A DNA stretch of 64,000 bases from JBBDWJ01 sp963824095 (GCA_963824095.1 CAWGNS010000008.1:1488001-1552000), one strand, 5' to 3'. Counted from the first letter of the stretch, positions 12,510-21,190 are shown. The notes: generated from the sequence alone by a model not told the origin. Numbers and translations are program-made.

Positions 12510-12839
12510 GCGCGGATTGGCGCAGGGGCCCATGCCTCGCCGGCAAAACCAGGAACGTTCGCCCCAGGCGGACGCTGCCGGCCGGAGGCCCGCGCCACGC
12601 CCAGGCCAACCCGGAACAATGCAAAAGAAAGATAGAGGCAGGAGAGTCCCGTAGCGCAGGGCCCGCAGAGACCTGCGGTCCTTAGAAAGGATTGGATTTG
12701 CGGGAAGGCACGAAGGGTTGAGGAAAAGGCGCAGATCTGGAACTGAGGCCTCGCCGCGGCACGGCGAGGGACAGGCGGGAGCGCCTGTCTCCACCTGCGG
12801 CTTCGCGCGTTCCCTGGTAGGGCACCGGCTAAGGGTGGG
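12510..12839. other. repeat-filled intergenic region
   Basis: No gene seen. It contains a single arm of the 22-bp inverted-repeat element (12577-12598), a degenerate copy of the GTAGCGCAGGG family (12648-12680) and a GACAGGCG-GGAG-CGCCTGTC hairpin (12770-12789). A CCGGAACAAT plus AAAGAAAGATAG stretch at about 12609-12635 recurs inside the element at 19005-19152. Confidence 0.6.
12577..12598 (-). repeat. solo arm of the 22-bp inverted-repeat element (family B)
   Basis: This 22-mer is identical to the right arm of the element at 15864-16033 (positions 16012-16033). No left arm is present nearby, so it looks like a remnant or a solo end. Confidence 0.6.
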
Positions 12840-13559
12840 CTAAGGGTGGTCGAGCTTCCAGCTCAACTGCCGGATGATCGCTTGCACCATGCGCGCGTCG
12901 GCGGGAGCCAGGCGCATGCGGCCGATCAGCCGCCGCAGTTTCTCGGTCTGCGACCGCTTCGCGCCCGGCTTCAGGAAGCCGCTGCGCTCCAGAATCGGCA
13001 GCAGCGTCTGGACGATGCGGTCACGCTGCTCGGCGGTAGCGCTGGACGGGGTCTGCAGCGCCGGGATCGGCTTGGCGTTTCGGGCCAGTTCGTAGCAGCA
13101 GACGGCCACCGCCTGGCCCAGGTTCATCGATGGGCAGTTTTCGTGGGTGGGAATCGAGACGACCCAGTCGCAGTGGCTCAGTTCGCGGTTGCTGAGGCCG
13201 TGCTTTTCCGAGCCGAAGACCAGCGCCGCCTCGGCGGATCCCAGGTGGGTACGAATGGCATGCGAGCCCTCCGGCAGCGAACGCTGCACGTGGTGCTCGG
13301 AACGGCTGTCGACGCCCGAGGTTCCCACCACCAGCGAAGCCTCGCCGAGCGCCTCGGCCAGGTCCTCGGTGACACAGGCTTTCTGCAGCACTTCGGTCGC
13401 GCCCACCGCCGAGCGGGCGCGGCGAAACGCCAGATCGTAGGGTTTCACCAGCCACAGGCGGGAGAATCCGAAGTTAAGCATCGCCCGGGCGGCCGCGCCG
13501 ATGTTGAGCGAATTGCGCGGCTGTACCAGCACGACGCGGAAATGATTCTGCCAGGTCAT
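12840..13559 (-). CDS. trmJ: tRNA (cytidine/uridine-2'-O)-methyltransferase, TrmJ-like (SPOUT)
   Basis: SpoU/TrmH-superfamily methyltransferase that uses S-adenosylmethionine to 2'-O-methylate a nucleotide of tRNA. TrmJ modifies position 32. The trefoil-knot motifs are all present: an N-terminal VLVQPRNSLNIGAAARAMLNF (motif 1), VFGSEKHGLSNREL near residue 115 (motif 2) and PSMNLGQAVAVCCYEL near residue 145 (motif 3). A helical C-terminal extension of about 70 residues follows, as in TrmJ. The ATG at 13559 opens the frame. It diverges from the foldase gene at 13874. Substrate position is inferred from the family. Confidence 0.88.
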   Translation of the reverse strand: MTWQNHFRVVLVQPRNSLNIGAAARAMLNFGFSRLWLVKPYDLAFRRARSAVGATEVLQKACVTEDLAEALGEASLVVGTSGVDSRSEHHVQRSLPEGSHAIRTHLGSAEAALVFGSEKHGLSNRELSHCDWVVSIPTHENCPSMNLGQAVAVCCYELARNAKPIPALQTPSSATAEQRDRIVQTLLPILERSGFLKPGAKRSQTEKLRRLIGRMRLAPADARMVQAIIRQLSWKLDHP

Positions 13560-13873
13560 CGTTGGGTACGCCCGAACCGGGGAACGGCTGCCTCGGGCTT
13601 GCTCTTTGCGAAACGGCGACCGGCCCCCGCGCTCCGTCTCGCGCCTTCCGGGAGCCTCGCCGCCGCCTGCCCGGCAGCCGCGCCAGCTTCCGGCGCGGGC
13701 GCATGGCTTTTCCTTTGGTTTCAGCCCTCTGTCTTCCCCCGCCGCCCACTTCGCCCGCCGGTCTGGCCTGGTTCCGCTCTGGGTTGGTCCCCGGAGCGGG
13801 GCCGGGCCGGGCTGGCCAGCGGCTCGTTTTTGCGCCCTGGGAAAGGGTGTTGGAGGACCACGATTAGTATAAT
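13560..13873. other. divergent intergenic region between trmJ and the foldase gene
   Basis: 314 bases of very GC-rich sequence with no convincing gene. The only clear signal is a TATAAT at its right end (13868-13873). Confidence 0.5.
13868..13873 (+). promoter_or_regulatory. TATAAT -10 element abutting the foldase start
   Basis: A consensus TATAAT ends one base before the GTG at 13874 and 9 bases before the ATG at 13883. Transcription would start near 13880, making the ATG mRNA essentially leaderless and excluding the GTG. No good -35 is seen at 16-18 bp spacing, so this is only moderately supported. Confidence 0.4.
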
Positions 13874-15811
13874 GTGTGGAGAATGTTCGATCTTTTTCGC
13901 AGTCAAAAGCAGGTTGTCCGGTGGTTTCTGGGCGGTATCCTCCTGGTGGTCGCCCTTTCGATGGTGATCACGCTGGTCCCGGGCCTTTTCAGCGGCGGGT
14001 CCGCCAATCAGAACGACCCGGTTCTGGCGGAGGTCGACGGCAGGCCGATCACCATCCAGGACGTGCAGCGGCGCCTGCGTGACTATCAGCAAACCGGCCA
14101 GATCCCCCCCGAGTCGATGGTCTTTCTGGCGACCCAGACCGTCGAAAACCTGATCACCGAGGAGGTCCTGCTCAGCGAAGCCGACCGTCTGGGCCTGACG
14201 CCGACCGACGCCGAGCTCGCCGAACGCATCCGCTCGCAACTGGCCCCCGTGTTTCAGCAGGGCGGCGTGCAGGCTTACGAGACGTTCGTGCAGCAACGCT
14301 TTCAGCGCTCGGTCCCCGATTTCGAGACCGACGTGTTGCGCGACCTGGTCATCAACATGCGCCTGAAGCGCCTGGTGACCGACAACGTTCTGGTCAACGA
14401 AGACGAAATGAAGCGCGCCTACAAGGAGCAGCACGACAAGGTGCAGGTGGAATTCGTCAAGGTACCCGCCGAGTCGTTCCGCTCGGAGGTGAAGCCCGAC
14501 GAAGCGAAGGTCCAAGAGTTTTACGAGCAGAACAAGAGCCGCTACCGGACCCAGGAGATGCGCACGGTCAAGGCGCTGCGAATCCGCGTCGCCGACATTC
14601 CGCCGCCGGAAGTCAGCGATGCCGAGTTGCGGGCCTACTATGACCGCAACATCAACCGCTATGAAGTGCAGGAGCGGGTGCACGCCAGCCACATCCTGTT
14701 CATGACCACGGGCAAGTCCGAAGAAGAGGCGAAAAAGCTCGAAACGCTGGCCCACGAAGTGCTCAAGAAGATCAAGGCGGGAGCCGATTTCGCGGCGCTG
14801 GCCAAGCAGTATTCCGACGACCCGGGCACCAAGGACAAAGGCGGCGATCTGGGCTGGATCGTGCGCGGCCAGATGGTGCCCAATTTCGAGCAGGCCACCT
14901 TTGCGCTGGAGCCGGGACAAATCAGCGACGTGGTCAAGACCGAGTACGGCTACCACATCATCGAGGTTCACGAGCGCGAGCGCGCCCACACGCAGACCTT
15001 CGAGGAAGTCAAAGACCAGATCCGCACCGAACTGCAGCAACAGAAGGAGCAGGATCAGCGGCTGAGCAAGATGGACGAATACGTCGCGATCGCGCGCAAA
15101 CACGGCGCCGATTTCGAGGCCGCCGGCAAGGAGATCGGCGTTCCCGTCGAAACCTACGGGCCGTTTTCGCGCATCAATCCTCCGGCGGGGCTGCCGGCGA
15201 CGCCAAATTTTCTCTCGTCCGTTTTTACGGCTCCCCAGGGCGAGGTCCTCAGCCAGGCGGCCGACGATGCGACCATGCTGTTCGCCGTGACCGCGATCCA
15301 GCCGGCGCGCATCCCCTCCCTGGATGAAGTCAAGGATCAGGTCACCGAGCAGTGGACGCTGCGCGAAGCCGGCGAACTCGCCCGCAAGCGCGCCCAGGAG
15401 ATCGTCGACGCGGCGAAAGCCGCCGACGGAAACCTCAAGCAGGCGGCGTCCAAATTCGGGCTCTCCACGCACATGAGCGAGTTTGTGTCTCAGACCGATT
15501 CGATCCCGGACCTCGGCAGCGCCCAGCTCCTGGGGGATGCATTTAGCAAAAAGCCGGGCGCCATTGGCGGGCCGGTAACCGGCGGCAGCGACCAGATCGT
15601 CTATCGCGTCGCGGAGCACCAGGACGCCGACCTGACGGACTTCTTCGCTCAACAGGACAAGCTGCGCGAGCAACAGGAGCAGGCCAAGCGTGACGAAGCC
15701 TTCGAGATCTACAAGGGCATCACGCGAAAGCGCTACGAAGATGCCGGTAAGATCACCCGCTATCAATCCCGGATCGATGCGCTGTTGCAGTCGCTGTCGC
15801 GGCGCAGCTAA
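13874..15811 (+). CDS. PpiD/SurA-type periplasmic peptidyl-prolyl isomerase
   Basis: Membrane-anchored periplasmic foldase. A single N-terminal helix (residues about 14-37) anchors it. SurA/PpiD-type chaperone segments follow (GRPITIQDVQRRLRDY and the helical region to about 230). A parvulin PpiC domain covers residues about 270-370, with HASHILF, DDPGTKDKGGDLGW and TEYGYHIIEVHE signatures. A second, degenerate PPIase-like segment and a C-terminal helix end the protein. The 645-residue length suits PpiD rather than SurA. GTG at 13874 is the annotated start; ATG at 13883 is an equally good or better choice given the TATAAT just upstream. It is followed by a family B repeat. Confidence 0.9.
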   Translation: MWRMFDLFRSQKQVVRWFLGGILLVVALSMVITLVPGLFSGGSANQNDPVLAEVDGRPITIQDVQRRLRDYQQTGQIPPESMVFLATQTVENLITEEVLLSEADRLGLTPTDAELAERIRSQLAPVFQQGGVQAYETFVQQRFQRSVPDFETDVLRDLVINMRLKRLVTDNVLVNEDEMKRAYKEQHDKVQVEFVKVPAESFRSEVKPDEAKVQEFYEQNKSRYRTQEMRTVKALRIRVADIPPPEVSDAELRAYYDRNINRYEVQERVHASHILFMTTGKSEEEAKKLETLAHEVLKKIKAGADFAALAKQYSDDPGTKDKGGDLGWIVRGQMVPNFEQATFALEPGQISDVVKTEYGYHIIEVHERERAHTQTFEEVKDQIRTELQQQKEQDQRLSKMDEYVAIARKHGADFEAAGKEIGVPVETYGPFSRINPPAGLPATPNFLSSVFTAPQGEVLSQAADDATMLFAVTAIQPARIPSLDEVKDQVTEQWTLREAGELARKRAQEIVDAAKAADGNLKQAASKFGLSTHMSEFVSQTDSIPDLGSAQLLGDAFSKKPGAIGGPVTGGSDQIVYRVAEHQDADLTDFFAQQDKLREQQEQAKRDEAFEIYKGITRKRYEDAGKITRYQSRIDALLQSLSRRS

Positions 15812-15863
15812 CAGCTCTTCGGGGTATTCACCCCTGCCCGGTTGAAGCACGCGCCGTTCCGCT

Positions 15864-16033
15864 GTGGCGCGGGCCTCCGGCCGGCAGCGTCGGCGTACAC
15901 GCCGACGTTCTTTCCAGCCTGCTTGGCCTTGGCCCTTCTACAAACGTAGATCCCGGCCGGCTTACTTATCAGCAACATTCCCAGCAACGTCGACCTCAAC
16001 AGGTCGACGCAGCCGGCCGGAGGCCCGCGCCAC
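15864..16033. repeat. 170-bp MITE-like element with perfect 22-bp inverted ends (family B)
   Basis: The left end 15864-15885 (GTGGCGCGGGCCTCCGGCCGGC by position) is the exact reverse complement of the right end 16012-16033. Inside are a GTCGGCG-TA-CACGCCGAC hairpin and a GTCGACC-TCAACA-GGTCGAC hairpin. The relative at 19005-19152 has the same ends with two mismatches but a different core. No coding capacity. It fills the 293-bp gap between two convergent genes. Confidence 0.7.
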
Positions 16034-16104
16034 GAGAGATGGACCGCGTGATGGGTTCTGGTGGGTTGAGTCGCAGCAGCCCGCGCCGCTTCAGGCCCGG
16101 CCCT

Positions 16105-16821
16105 TCACAGGCTGCGCGGTTCCAACGCGACAATATCGTCGACGCGCGGCGTTTCCTTCACCACGAACGGCTCGCCGTATTGCACGTCGATCAGCATGCC
16201 GTAACGGCGGGCGATGGCGCGGACACGCTCCGCAACGTCATCCTCGGACGGAAACAGGTCTGAGCCGGCCTGCTGCGTCTGGTATTGCGAGCGGTAGCAG
16301 AGTAGCGCCTGGAGGCGGCGCTCCAACTGCGCGCTGATGTCGACCACGAAGCTCGGCTTCACGTCGGCGTAGAGCGAGGCGTAGAGGATCTTGCGCGGCC
16401 GGTGGGGTTCTCCGGGCAGATCGAGTTTGCGCAACCCGGCCAGGAAACAGGCTTCGTAGCCCAACTCGGCACAGCGGTAGTGATCGGGATGGCGCGCTTC
16501 CCAATAAGGCAGGATGACCACGCGCGGGCGCAGCTCGCGAATCTTTTCGGCGATCTTGAGCCGCGCCGCCAGCGTGTTTTCGAGCCGCGCGTCGGGCAGA
16601 TGCAGGTTGTGCCGCCCGCTCAGCAGCATCGTTTCGGCGGCGGCCTGCGCTTCCTCGGCGCGCTGCTCGGCGCTGCCCCGCGTACCCATCTCGCCCGCGG
16701 TCAGATCCACGACCGCCGTGCGGTAGCCCCGCTCGGCCATCCGAATCAAGGTGCCGCCGCAAGTCTGTTCCACATCGTCGCGGTGGGCGGCGATCGCCAC
16801 GATGTCCATTTCCAAAGTCAT
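16105..16821 (-). CDS. bshB1: BshB1-like PIG-L/LmbE deacetylase (bacillithiol biosynthesis)
   Basis: Zinc-dependent N-acetylglucosaminyl deacetylase. BshB1 removes the acetyl group from GlcNAc-malate during bacillithiol synthesis. The N-terminal MDIVAIAAHRDDVEQTCGGT matches the LmbE zinc motif AHPDD, here with Arg in place of Pro; the His and both Asp residues are kept. The second metal motif is ARHPDHYRC near residue 110. GEMGTRG and LHLPDARLENT segments are typical of BshB1. The open frame extends upstream to 16941, but homology begins at the ATG at 16821 (or 16809). Other bacillithiol genes are not in the window. It could be another PIG-L hydrolase. Confidence 0.8.
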   Translation of the reverse strand: MTLEMDIVAIAAHRDDVEQTCGGTLIRMAERGYRTAVVDLTAGEMGTRGSAEQRAEEAQAAAETMLLSGRHNLHLPDARLENTLAARLKIAEKIRELRPRVVILPYWEARHPDHYRCAELGYEACFLAGLRKLDLPGEPHRPRKILYASLYADVKPSFVVDISAQLERRLQALLCYRSQYQTQQAGSDLFPSEDDVAERVRAIARRYGMLIDVQYGEPFVVKETPRVDDIVALEPRSL

Positions 16822-17098
16822 TTGCGAATTGCCGGGCATTCCTTCGGTGCGGTGCGCCATGCGTACGCCGCCGCGTGATCCCGTGATTCTCTCAAAAACG
16901 CGGCCGCCTCGGAATCGCGGTGCGCAATCCCGGCCGCCCATGCCCTACGAAGGCCGTCGCCGGGCGGTCCACCAAACCAAAAAAGACGTAGCACGCTACG
17001 CCCTGGCGAAAACTGAGAGGAATGGGAACGGATCGAGAGGCGGGAGCCAGGCCCGCCGGGCAGAGCCAATGGCTCCACCCGGCGAACATGGTTGCAGG

Positions 17099-18664
17099 TT
17101 AGCGGGACTCTACGACCAGGTAAATGACGTTGCCGTTGTGGTTGACCAGCAACAGCATCGAGTTACTCCCTGCCGCCCGCACTTGCGAGCGAAACTCGTC
17201 AACGTTCGTCACCGGCTTGCGGTTGACTTCCATCACCACATCACCCCGTTCCAGGCCCGCTTCGGCGGCGGCGCTCCGGGGGTCGACGCTAGTGACCACC
17301 ACGCCTTGCGTATCGGGATCGACCTTCAACTGGCGCGCGATGGCAGGGGTCAGATTACCGACCTGCAGGCCTTCCAGCGCGGAGGTTTCTCCCTCGGAAG
17401 ACGGAGCCGACTGTTGATCGTCGGGCAGTTCAGCCAGCTTGGCGGTCAGCGATTTTTCGGTGCCGTTGCGAAGAATCGCCAGTTGCACGGTCTCGCCCGG
17501 CGCCGTTCCGCTGATCTTCAGCTTCAGCTCGCGGCTGTCGTCGATTGGGGTACCGTCGACCTTGCGGATGACGTCACCGCGCTCCAGGCCGGCTTTGGCG
17601 CCCGGACCGTTGGGCTCCACTTCGCGGACCAACGCTCCGTTGGAATCGGAGGTCTTGAACGCCTTCTGCATGTCGGGCGTAAGATCCTGGATACCAACGC
17701 CCAGGTAGCCGCGTACCACGTGGCCGTTCTCGACCAGTTGCGTCATCACGTGATGCGCCAGGTTCACGGGAATCGCAAAGCCGACGCCTTGATTGCCACC
17801 GCCGCCGCGGGCCAGAATCGCCGTGTTGATGCCGATCAGCTCGCCGCGCGGGTTGATCAGAGCCCCGCCCGAATTGCCGGGGTTGATGGCGGCGTCGGTC
17901 TGAATGAAGTCCTCGTAGTCCTCGATACCCAGATTGCCGCGCCCGGTCGCGCTCACGATACCCATCGTGACGGTCTGGCCGATTCCGAACGGGTTACCGA
18001 TCGCCAACGCCAGGTCGCCCACCTGCACGCTATCGGAGTTGCCGAAATGCAGCACCGGCAGGTTAGTGGCGTCGATCTTCAGAACCGCGATATCGGTCTT
18101 CGCGTCGCGGCCGAGCACTTTCGCTTCAAAATCGCGACGGTCGGCGAGATGGACTTCCAACTTCGAGGCGCCGTCCACGACGTGATTGTTGGTGACGATC
18201 AGGCCGTCCGGGCTGACGATCACGCCCGAACCGGCGCCATACTCGCGCTGTTCGCCCTGGCCCTCGTCGCCGGGACCTTGGCCTTGGCCTTGACCATCGT
18301 CATTGCCTTGACCTTGCGGTCCTTGAAAAAACGGGCCGCCCGGTCCAAAGAAGAACGGAAGGCCAAACTGTTGCTGCTGCATCTTCACCATGCGCGATGT
18401 GGTAATACTCACCACGGCCGGAGCCGCCTGCTGAACGATCGGCGCGAAGGTTCCGCTCAGCGGAATCTGGGCTGCGCTGGTGTCATGCTTAGCCGGGCCC
18501 AAGTCTGGGACCGTTGGGTGATCCATGGTCTTGGCGAACGCCGAGCTCGTCAGACCGAAATGCTGCGCCCACGACGGCGGGCCTTCAAAAATCATCACGG
18601 TGGCGAGCACGGCCACCCCAATGGCCAACGCTGACACCCCTAAACGAGAACTGCGAATTTTCAT
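17099..18664 (-). CDS. DegP/HtrA-family periplasmic serine protease
   Basis: Do-family envelope protease-chaperone that degrades misfolded exported proteins. It has an N-terminal signal or anchor helix (residues 9-27). The trypsin-like catalytic triad is visible: His in IVTNNHVV, Asp in KTDIAVLKI and Ser in NPGNSGGAL. Two PDZ domains follow (about 300-395 and 410-515), beginning YLGVGIQDLTPD and LEGLQVGNLTPAI. A Gly/Gln/Asp-rich low-complexity loop at about residues 108-140 precedes the protease core and probably corresponds to the regulatory LA-loop region. ATG at 18664. Its stop is 277 bp from the deacetylase start, so co-transcription is uncertain. Confidence 0.93.
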   Translation of the reverse strand: MKIRSSRLGVSALAIGVAVLATVMIFEGPPSWAQHFGLTSSAFAKTMDHPTVPDLGPAKHDTSAAQIPLSGTFAPIVQQAAPAVVSITTSRMVKMQQQQFGLPFFFGPGGPFFQGPQGQGNDDGQGQGQGPGDEGQGEQREYGAGSGVIVSPDGLIVTNNHVVDGASKLEVHLADRRDFEAKVLGRDAKTDIAVLKIDATNLPVLHFGNSDSVQVGDLALAIGNPFGIGQTVTMGIVSATGRGNLGIEDYEDFIQTDAAINPGNSGGALINPRGELIGINTAILARGGGGNQGVGFAIPVNLAHHVMTQLVENGHVVRGYLGVGIQDLTPDMQKAFKTSDSNGALVREVEPNGPGAKAGLERGDVIRKVDGTPIDDSRELKLKISGTAPGETVQLAILRNGTEKSLTAKLAELPDDQQSAPSSEGETSALEGLQVGNLTPAIARQLKVDPDTQGVVVTSVDPRSAAAEAGLERGDVVMEVNRKPVTNVDEFRSQVRAAGSNSMLLLVNHNGNVIYLVVESR

Positions 18665-19207
18665 GGTCGATGTGCCTCCAAATCAGTAGTTGCTTACCAG
18701 TGCTTTCAATAACTCTGATGCATGGATCAGCGCTGGGGTTTCGTCGGCCTCCCTCGTGTAAACGCGTTATACCCACTGAACCGTGGAGAGACCTAACAGA
18801 TATAGACGAGCGAACATCGGGCTCGGTAGCAAGAGCTTGCCGCGTGCGGCGAACCGCCTCGCTCGGAGCCTGCGAACGGCTCTGTCTGTTCGACTCAGGG
18901 ACTGTGGCATTCGTTGCGCCGGCTCGACAATACTCCTGCCACCGATCTCCTGGCACGCCCATTTGGCGGCCCATTTGCGGCGGTCATCGCGTGGCAGCCA
19001 TCTCGTGGCGCGGACCTCCGGCCGGCAGCGTCGGCCTTCGGGGCCGACGTTGTCTATCTACGTCGGTGGACCGGAACAATCGTGCCGCGAAGAAAGATAG
19101 CCAAGAAAGGCCGGCCTTCAGGTCGGCCCTGCCGGCCAGAGGCCCGCGCCACGGCTGACGCATTATCCAAACGGAAACACTACGCATACTTTGGGAGCGC
19201 GAGTGGG
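18665..19207. other. intergenic region upstream of the HtrA gene
   Basis: 543 bases with no convincing gene. The right half contains the family B element at 19005-19152. The left part should carry the HtrA promoter, but I cannot identify a confident -10/-35 pair. Confidence 0.5.
19005..19152. repeat. 148-bp MITE-like element (family B), second full copy
   Basis: Its ends 19005-19026 and 19131-19152 match the 22-bp ends of the element at 15864-16033, with two mismatches in total. The internal sequence differs except for GC-rich GTCGGCC hairpins, and it carries a CCGGAACAAT..AAGAAAGATAG stretch shared with the region at 12609-12635. No open frame. Confidence 0.68.
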
Positions 19208-19819
19208 TCAACCGTGGCGATGCCCTTTGGACGAGCCGTGCGTGGCGGCACGCCCGGCAAACTCCAGCAGTTCCGGGAAGAACACGCGGAAATCGCTCTC
19301 GAGGCCGTCATAGCTGGCCTCCAGAGCTTCCATCGCGGTGGGCAGGGGATTTTCGCGGCTCAAACGGCGCGCCACGCCGCGCAGCGCCCAGCCGATGGTT
19401 TCGAACTCGCGATAAGAGCACAGCCAATCATCGCCGATCATGTGCGGCAGCATGCGTTGCAGCCGATCGGGGAGGATGGCGTGATGCTCGCGCAGCACCC
19501 CGTATGCGCGTTGCGCGAAATCGGGCAGGCGGATCTCGGGTGAGTACTCGTCCCAGTGCTTGGCCAGAAAATGATCGTAGACCAGATCGACGAGGATTCC
19601 CCCGTAGCGCCGGTAGGGCGGTTGAAAGCGGCGTCGGCTGGCGGCGCAGGCCGGGTGATCGTCGCTGAAGGCGTCGACGCGCTGGTGCATGCCGATGCCT
19701 TCGCGAATGTCGGGCGCGTAGGCGGCGATCTGGCGCGGCGTCACAAAATCCGCAAGCATATGCCCGACGATGTCCGGCGAACGATCGCCCGCAACAAACA
19801 GATGAGCCAGGTAGTTCAC
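19208..19819 (-). CDS. acyl carrier protein phosphodiesterase-like (AcpH/DUF479)
   Basis: AcpH-family hydrolase, expected to remove the 4'-phosphopantetheine arm from acyl carrier protein. Conserved features are the N-terminal VNYLAHLFVAGD, GHMLADF, the HQRVDAFSDDHP segment, GGILVDLVYDHFLAKHW and MLPHMIGDDWL. The open frame extends to 19933, but family homology begins with NYLAH, so the GTG at 19819 is the likely start. About 200 residues, as in the family. The divergent gene at 19947 starts 127 bp away. Confidence 0.82.
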   Translation of the reverse strand: MNYLAHLFVAGDRSPDIVGHMLADFVTPRQIAAYAPDIREGIGMHQRVDAFSDDHPACAASRRRFQPPYRRYGGILVDLVYDHFLAKHWDEYSPEIRLPDFAQRAYGVLREHHAILPDRLQRMLPHMIGDDWLCSYREFETIGWALRGVARRLSRENPLPTAMEALEASYDGLESDFRVFFPELLEFAGRAATHGSSKGHRHG

Positions 19820-19946
19820 GCCTGCTCTCAGGTTACAGGTAACAGCCGCAGCGCGAAGACCATCCCCTGGACGACCGCCAAGCGGCGTTGTGTAAACTGG
19901 AACTCGGCCCGGAACCTTCCACGGGTCTGGCACGTCGGGAGTTGAG

Positions 19947-20456
19947 ATGGATCTAAAAGTAGTGGTCGGTAGCGGACTCCTCGGCGCGCTGCTGCTTGCC
20001 GGTGGTCTGCTCTTCTACAATCGCGACGCCGTTCCGCGACTCGACGGCAAGATCACCCAGGTCCGCACCCTGGGGATGGATCAAAACAGCTCGGTTGCCA
20101 TCGTCAATTTCGACGCCGTCAACGGATCGGACAATCTGCTGATCCTGGCCCGCCGCGACCTGGTCATCGTTGACAAGAACGGCGTCGAGCGCACCGGCAG
20201 CACGATCAGCGTCTCGGACCTGAAATATCTATTCCAGCTTTACCCGGCGCTCGGGGGAATGGGTTTTGAGCCGCTGGTCGATCGCGTACGCGTCAAGCCC
20301 GGCGAGCCGCTACGCGGCATTCTCGCGGCGCGTTTCGACCTTTCCAAGGACGAACTCGATCAGCGCCGTGCCATCCTGTTCCGCATCGAGGACGTGGACG
20401 GCAAACAGTCCGACATGAGGCTCGACGCCGAGCCCCGCCCGCAATCAAAACCGTAA
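19947..20456 (+). CDS. membrane-anchored protein of unknown function
   Basis: 169 residues. An N-terminal hydrophobic helix (GSGLLGALLLAGGLLFY) is followed by a soluble, probably beta-rich domain (residues about 30-155) exposed outside the cytoplasm. I recognise no catalytic motif. A GGGAGTTGAG ribosome-binding site precedes the ATG. It may be a lineage-restricted conserved protein; function unknown. A family A inverted repeat pair follows its stop. Confidence 0.75.
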   Translation: MDLKVVVGSGLLGALLLAGGLLFYNRDAVPRLDGKITQVRTLGMDQNSSVAIVNFDAVNGSDNLLILARRDLVIVDKNGVERTGSTISVSDLKYLFQLYPALGGMGFEPLVDRVRVKPGEPLRGILAARFDLSKDELDQRRAILFRIEDVDGKQSDMRLDAEPRPQSKP

Positions 20457-20475
20457 GCCCCAGCCAAACTGTCCC

Positions 20476-20641
20476 CCCTGGCGCAGGGCTGGCGCTTCGC
20501 CAGACCTGCGGCTGCCCAGCCCCAAAACGACCACTCGATTGCGTCAGGGATATGTCCGTTCGGGTATGCCCTGATCCGTACCCGGTTTCGGGCGGTTCGA
20601 AAGGCCGCAGGTCTGGAGAAGCGCCAGCCCTGCGCTACGGG
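20476..20641. repeat. family A repeat, head-to-head inverted pair (BIME-like)
   Basis: Copy one at 20476-20512 contains GCGCAGGGCTGG..CCAGACCTGCGGC. Copy two, inverted, is at 20604-20641 and ends CCAGCCCTGCGCTACGGG. The 91 bases between them hold a weaker TCAGGGATA..TATGCCCTGA dyad. The pair lies between two convergent genes and could act as a bidirectional transcript end. Confidence 0.7.
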
Positions 20642-20662
20642 CATTGCGGCGTCTGCAGCAGT

Positions 20663-21190
20663 TCAGGCCGCTTTCTTGCGCTTCAGCTTCTTCTGACGCC
20701 TTTTTTCGAGTTGCTCCTCGGCCCAGGCGGCAAAGGTGTCGTCGTTGTCGAAATAGAGGTCGTAGGAGAGATCATCGGTGAAGTACTCGCAGGGACCTTC
20801 CTCGGGAATGCCGTAGTCGCGGCAGATCTGCGGACGCGTTTCGTAGATGCCGCAGCGGTTGTCGGGCAGCAGGTGCTTGCAGACGGTGCGGACTTCCAGG
20901 TACCAGTCGCCCTCGTCCACCCATACGGCGATGCCCTCGTGCATCAGGTACCAACGCACGTAGCCGTAGTCGGCCTTGGTCTTCGGCTTGTCGATCGGCA
21001 GGGCAAAATATTTGCAGCAGCGCGCCGTGCAGTGGTCGCAGGGAGGCCCGTCTTTGGCCTTCGGCCGCTTTGCCTGGGTCGGCGAGGTGAGCACGGACAA
21101 AGCCACGAAACCGTTCGGGCCGTCCAGCCGCAAGGGATCGACGCGCTGCGAGTCTCCGATGATCCGTTTTTTCTTGCGAGTGCTTCCCAA
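20663..21190 (-). CDS. YkgJ-family cysteine cluster protein
   Basis: Member of the putative metal-chelating CxxCxxxCC family. The cluster CDHCTARCCKYF is at residues about 51-62, with further Cys in VCKHLLPDNRCGIYETRPQICRDYG (residues about 103-127), the usual spacing of the family. The C-terminus is Lys/Arg-rich. The start is a TTG at 21190, supported by a perfect AGGAGG 6 bases upstream; the first in-frame ATG would lose the cysteine cluster. Role unknown beyond likely Zn or Fe-S binding. Confidence 0.85.
   Translation of the reverse strand: MGSTRKKKRIIGDSQRVDPLRLDGPNGFVALSVLTSPTQAKRPKAKDGPPCDHCTARCCKYFALPIDKPKTKADYGYVRWYLMHEGIAVWVDEGDWYLEVRTVCKHLLPDNRCGIYETRPQICRDYGIPEEGPCEYFTDDLSYDLYFDNDDTFAAWAEEQLEKRRQKKLKRKKAA

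Noticed and set aside
13721..15850. Open frame of about 700 codons antisense to the PpiD-like gene
   Set aside because: Shadow of a clear coding gene; Leu/Val/Asp-rich composition without domains.
20476..20641. CRISPR array
   Set aside because: Only two copies, inverted rather than direct, with no spacers or cas genes.
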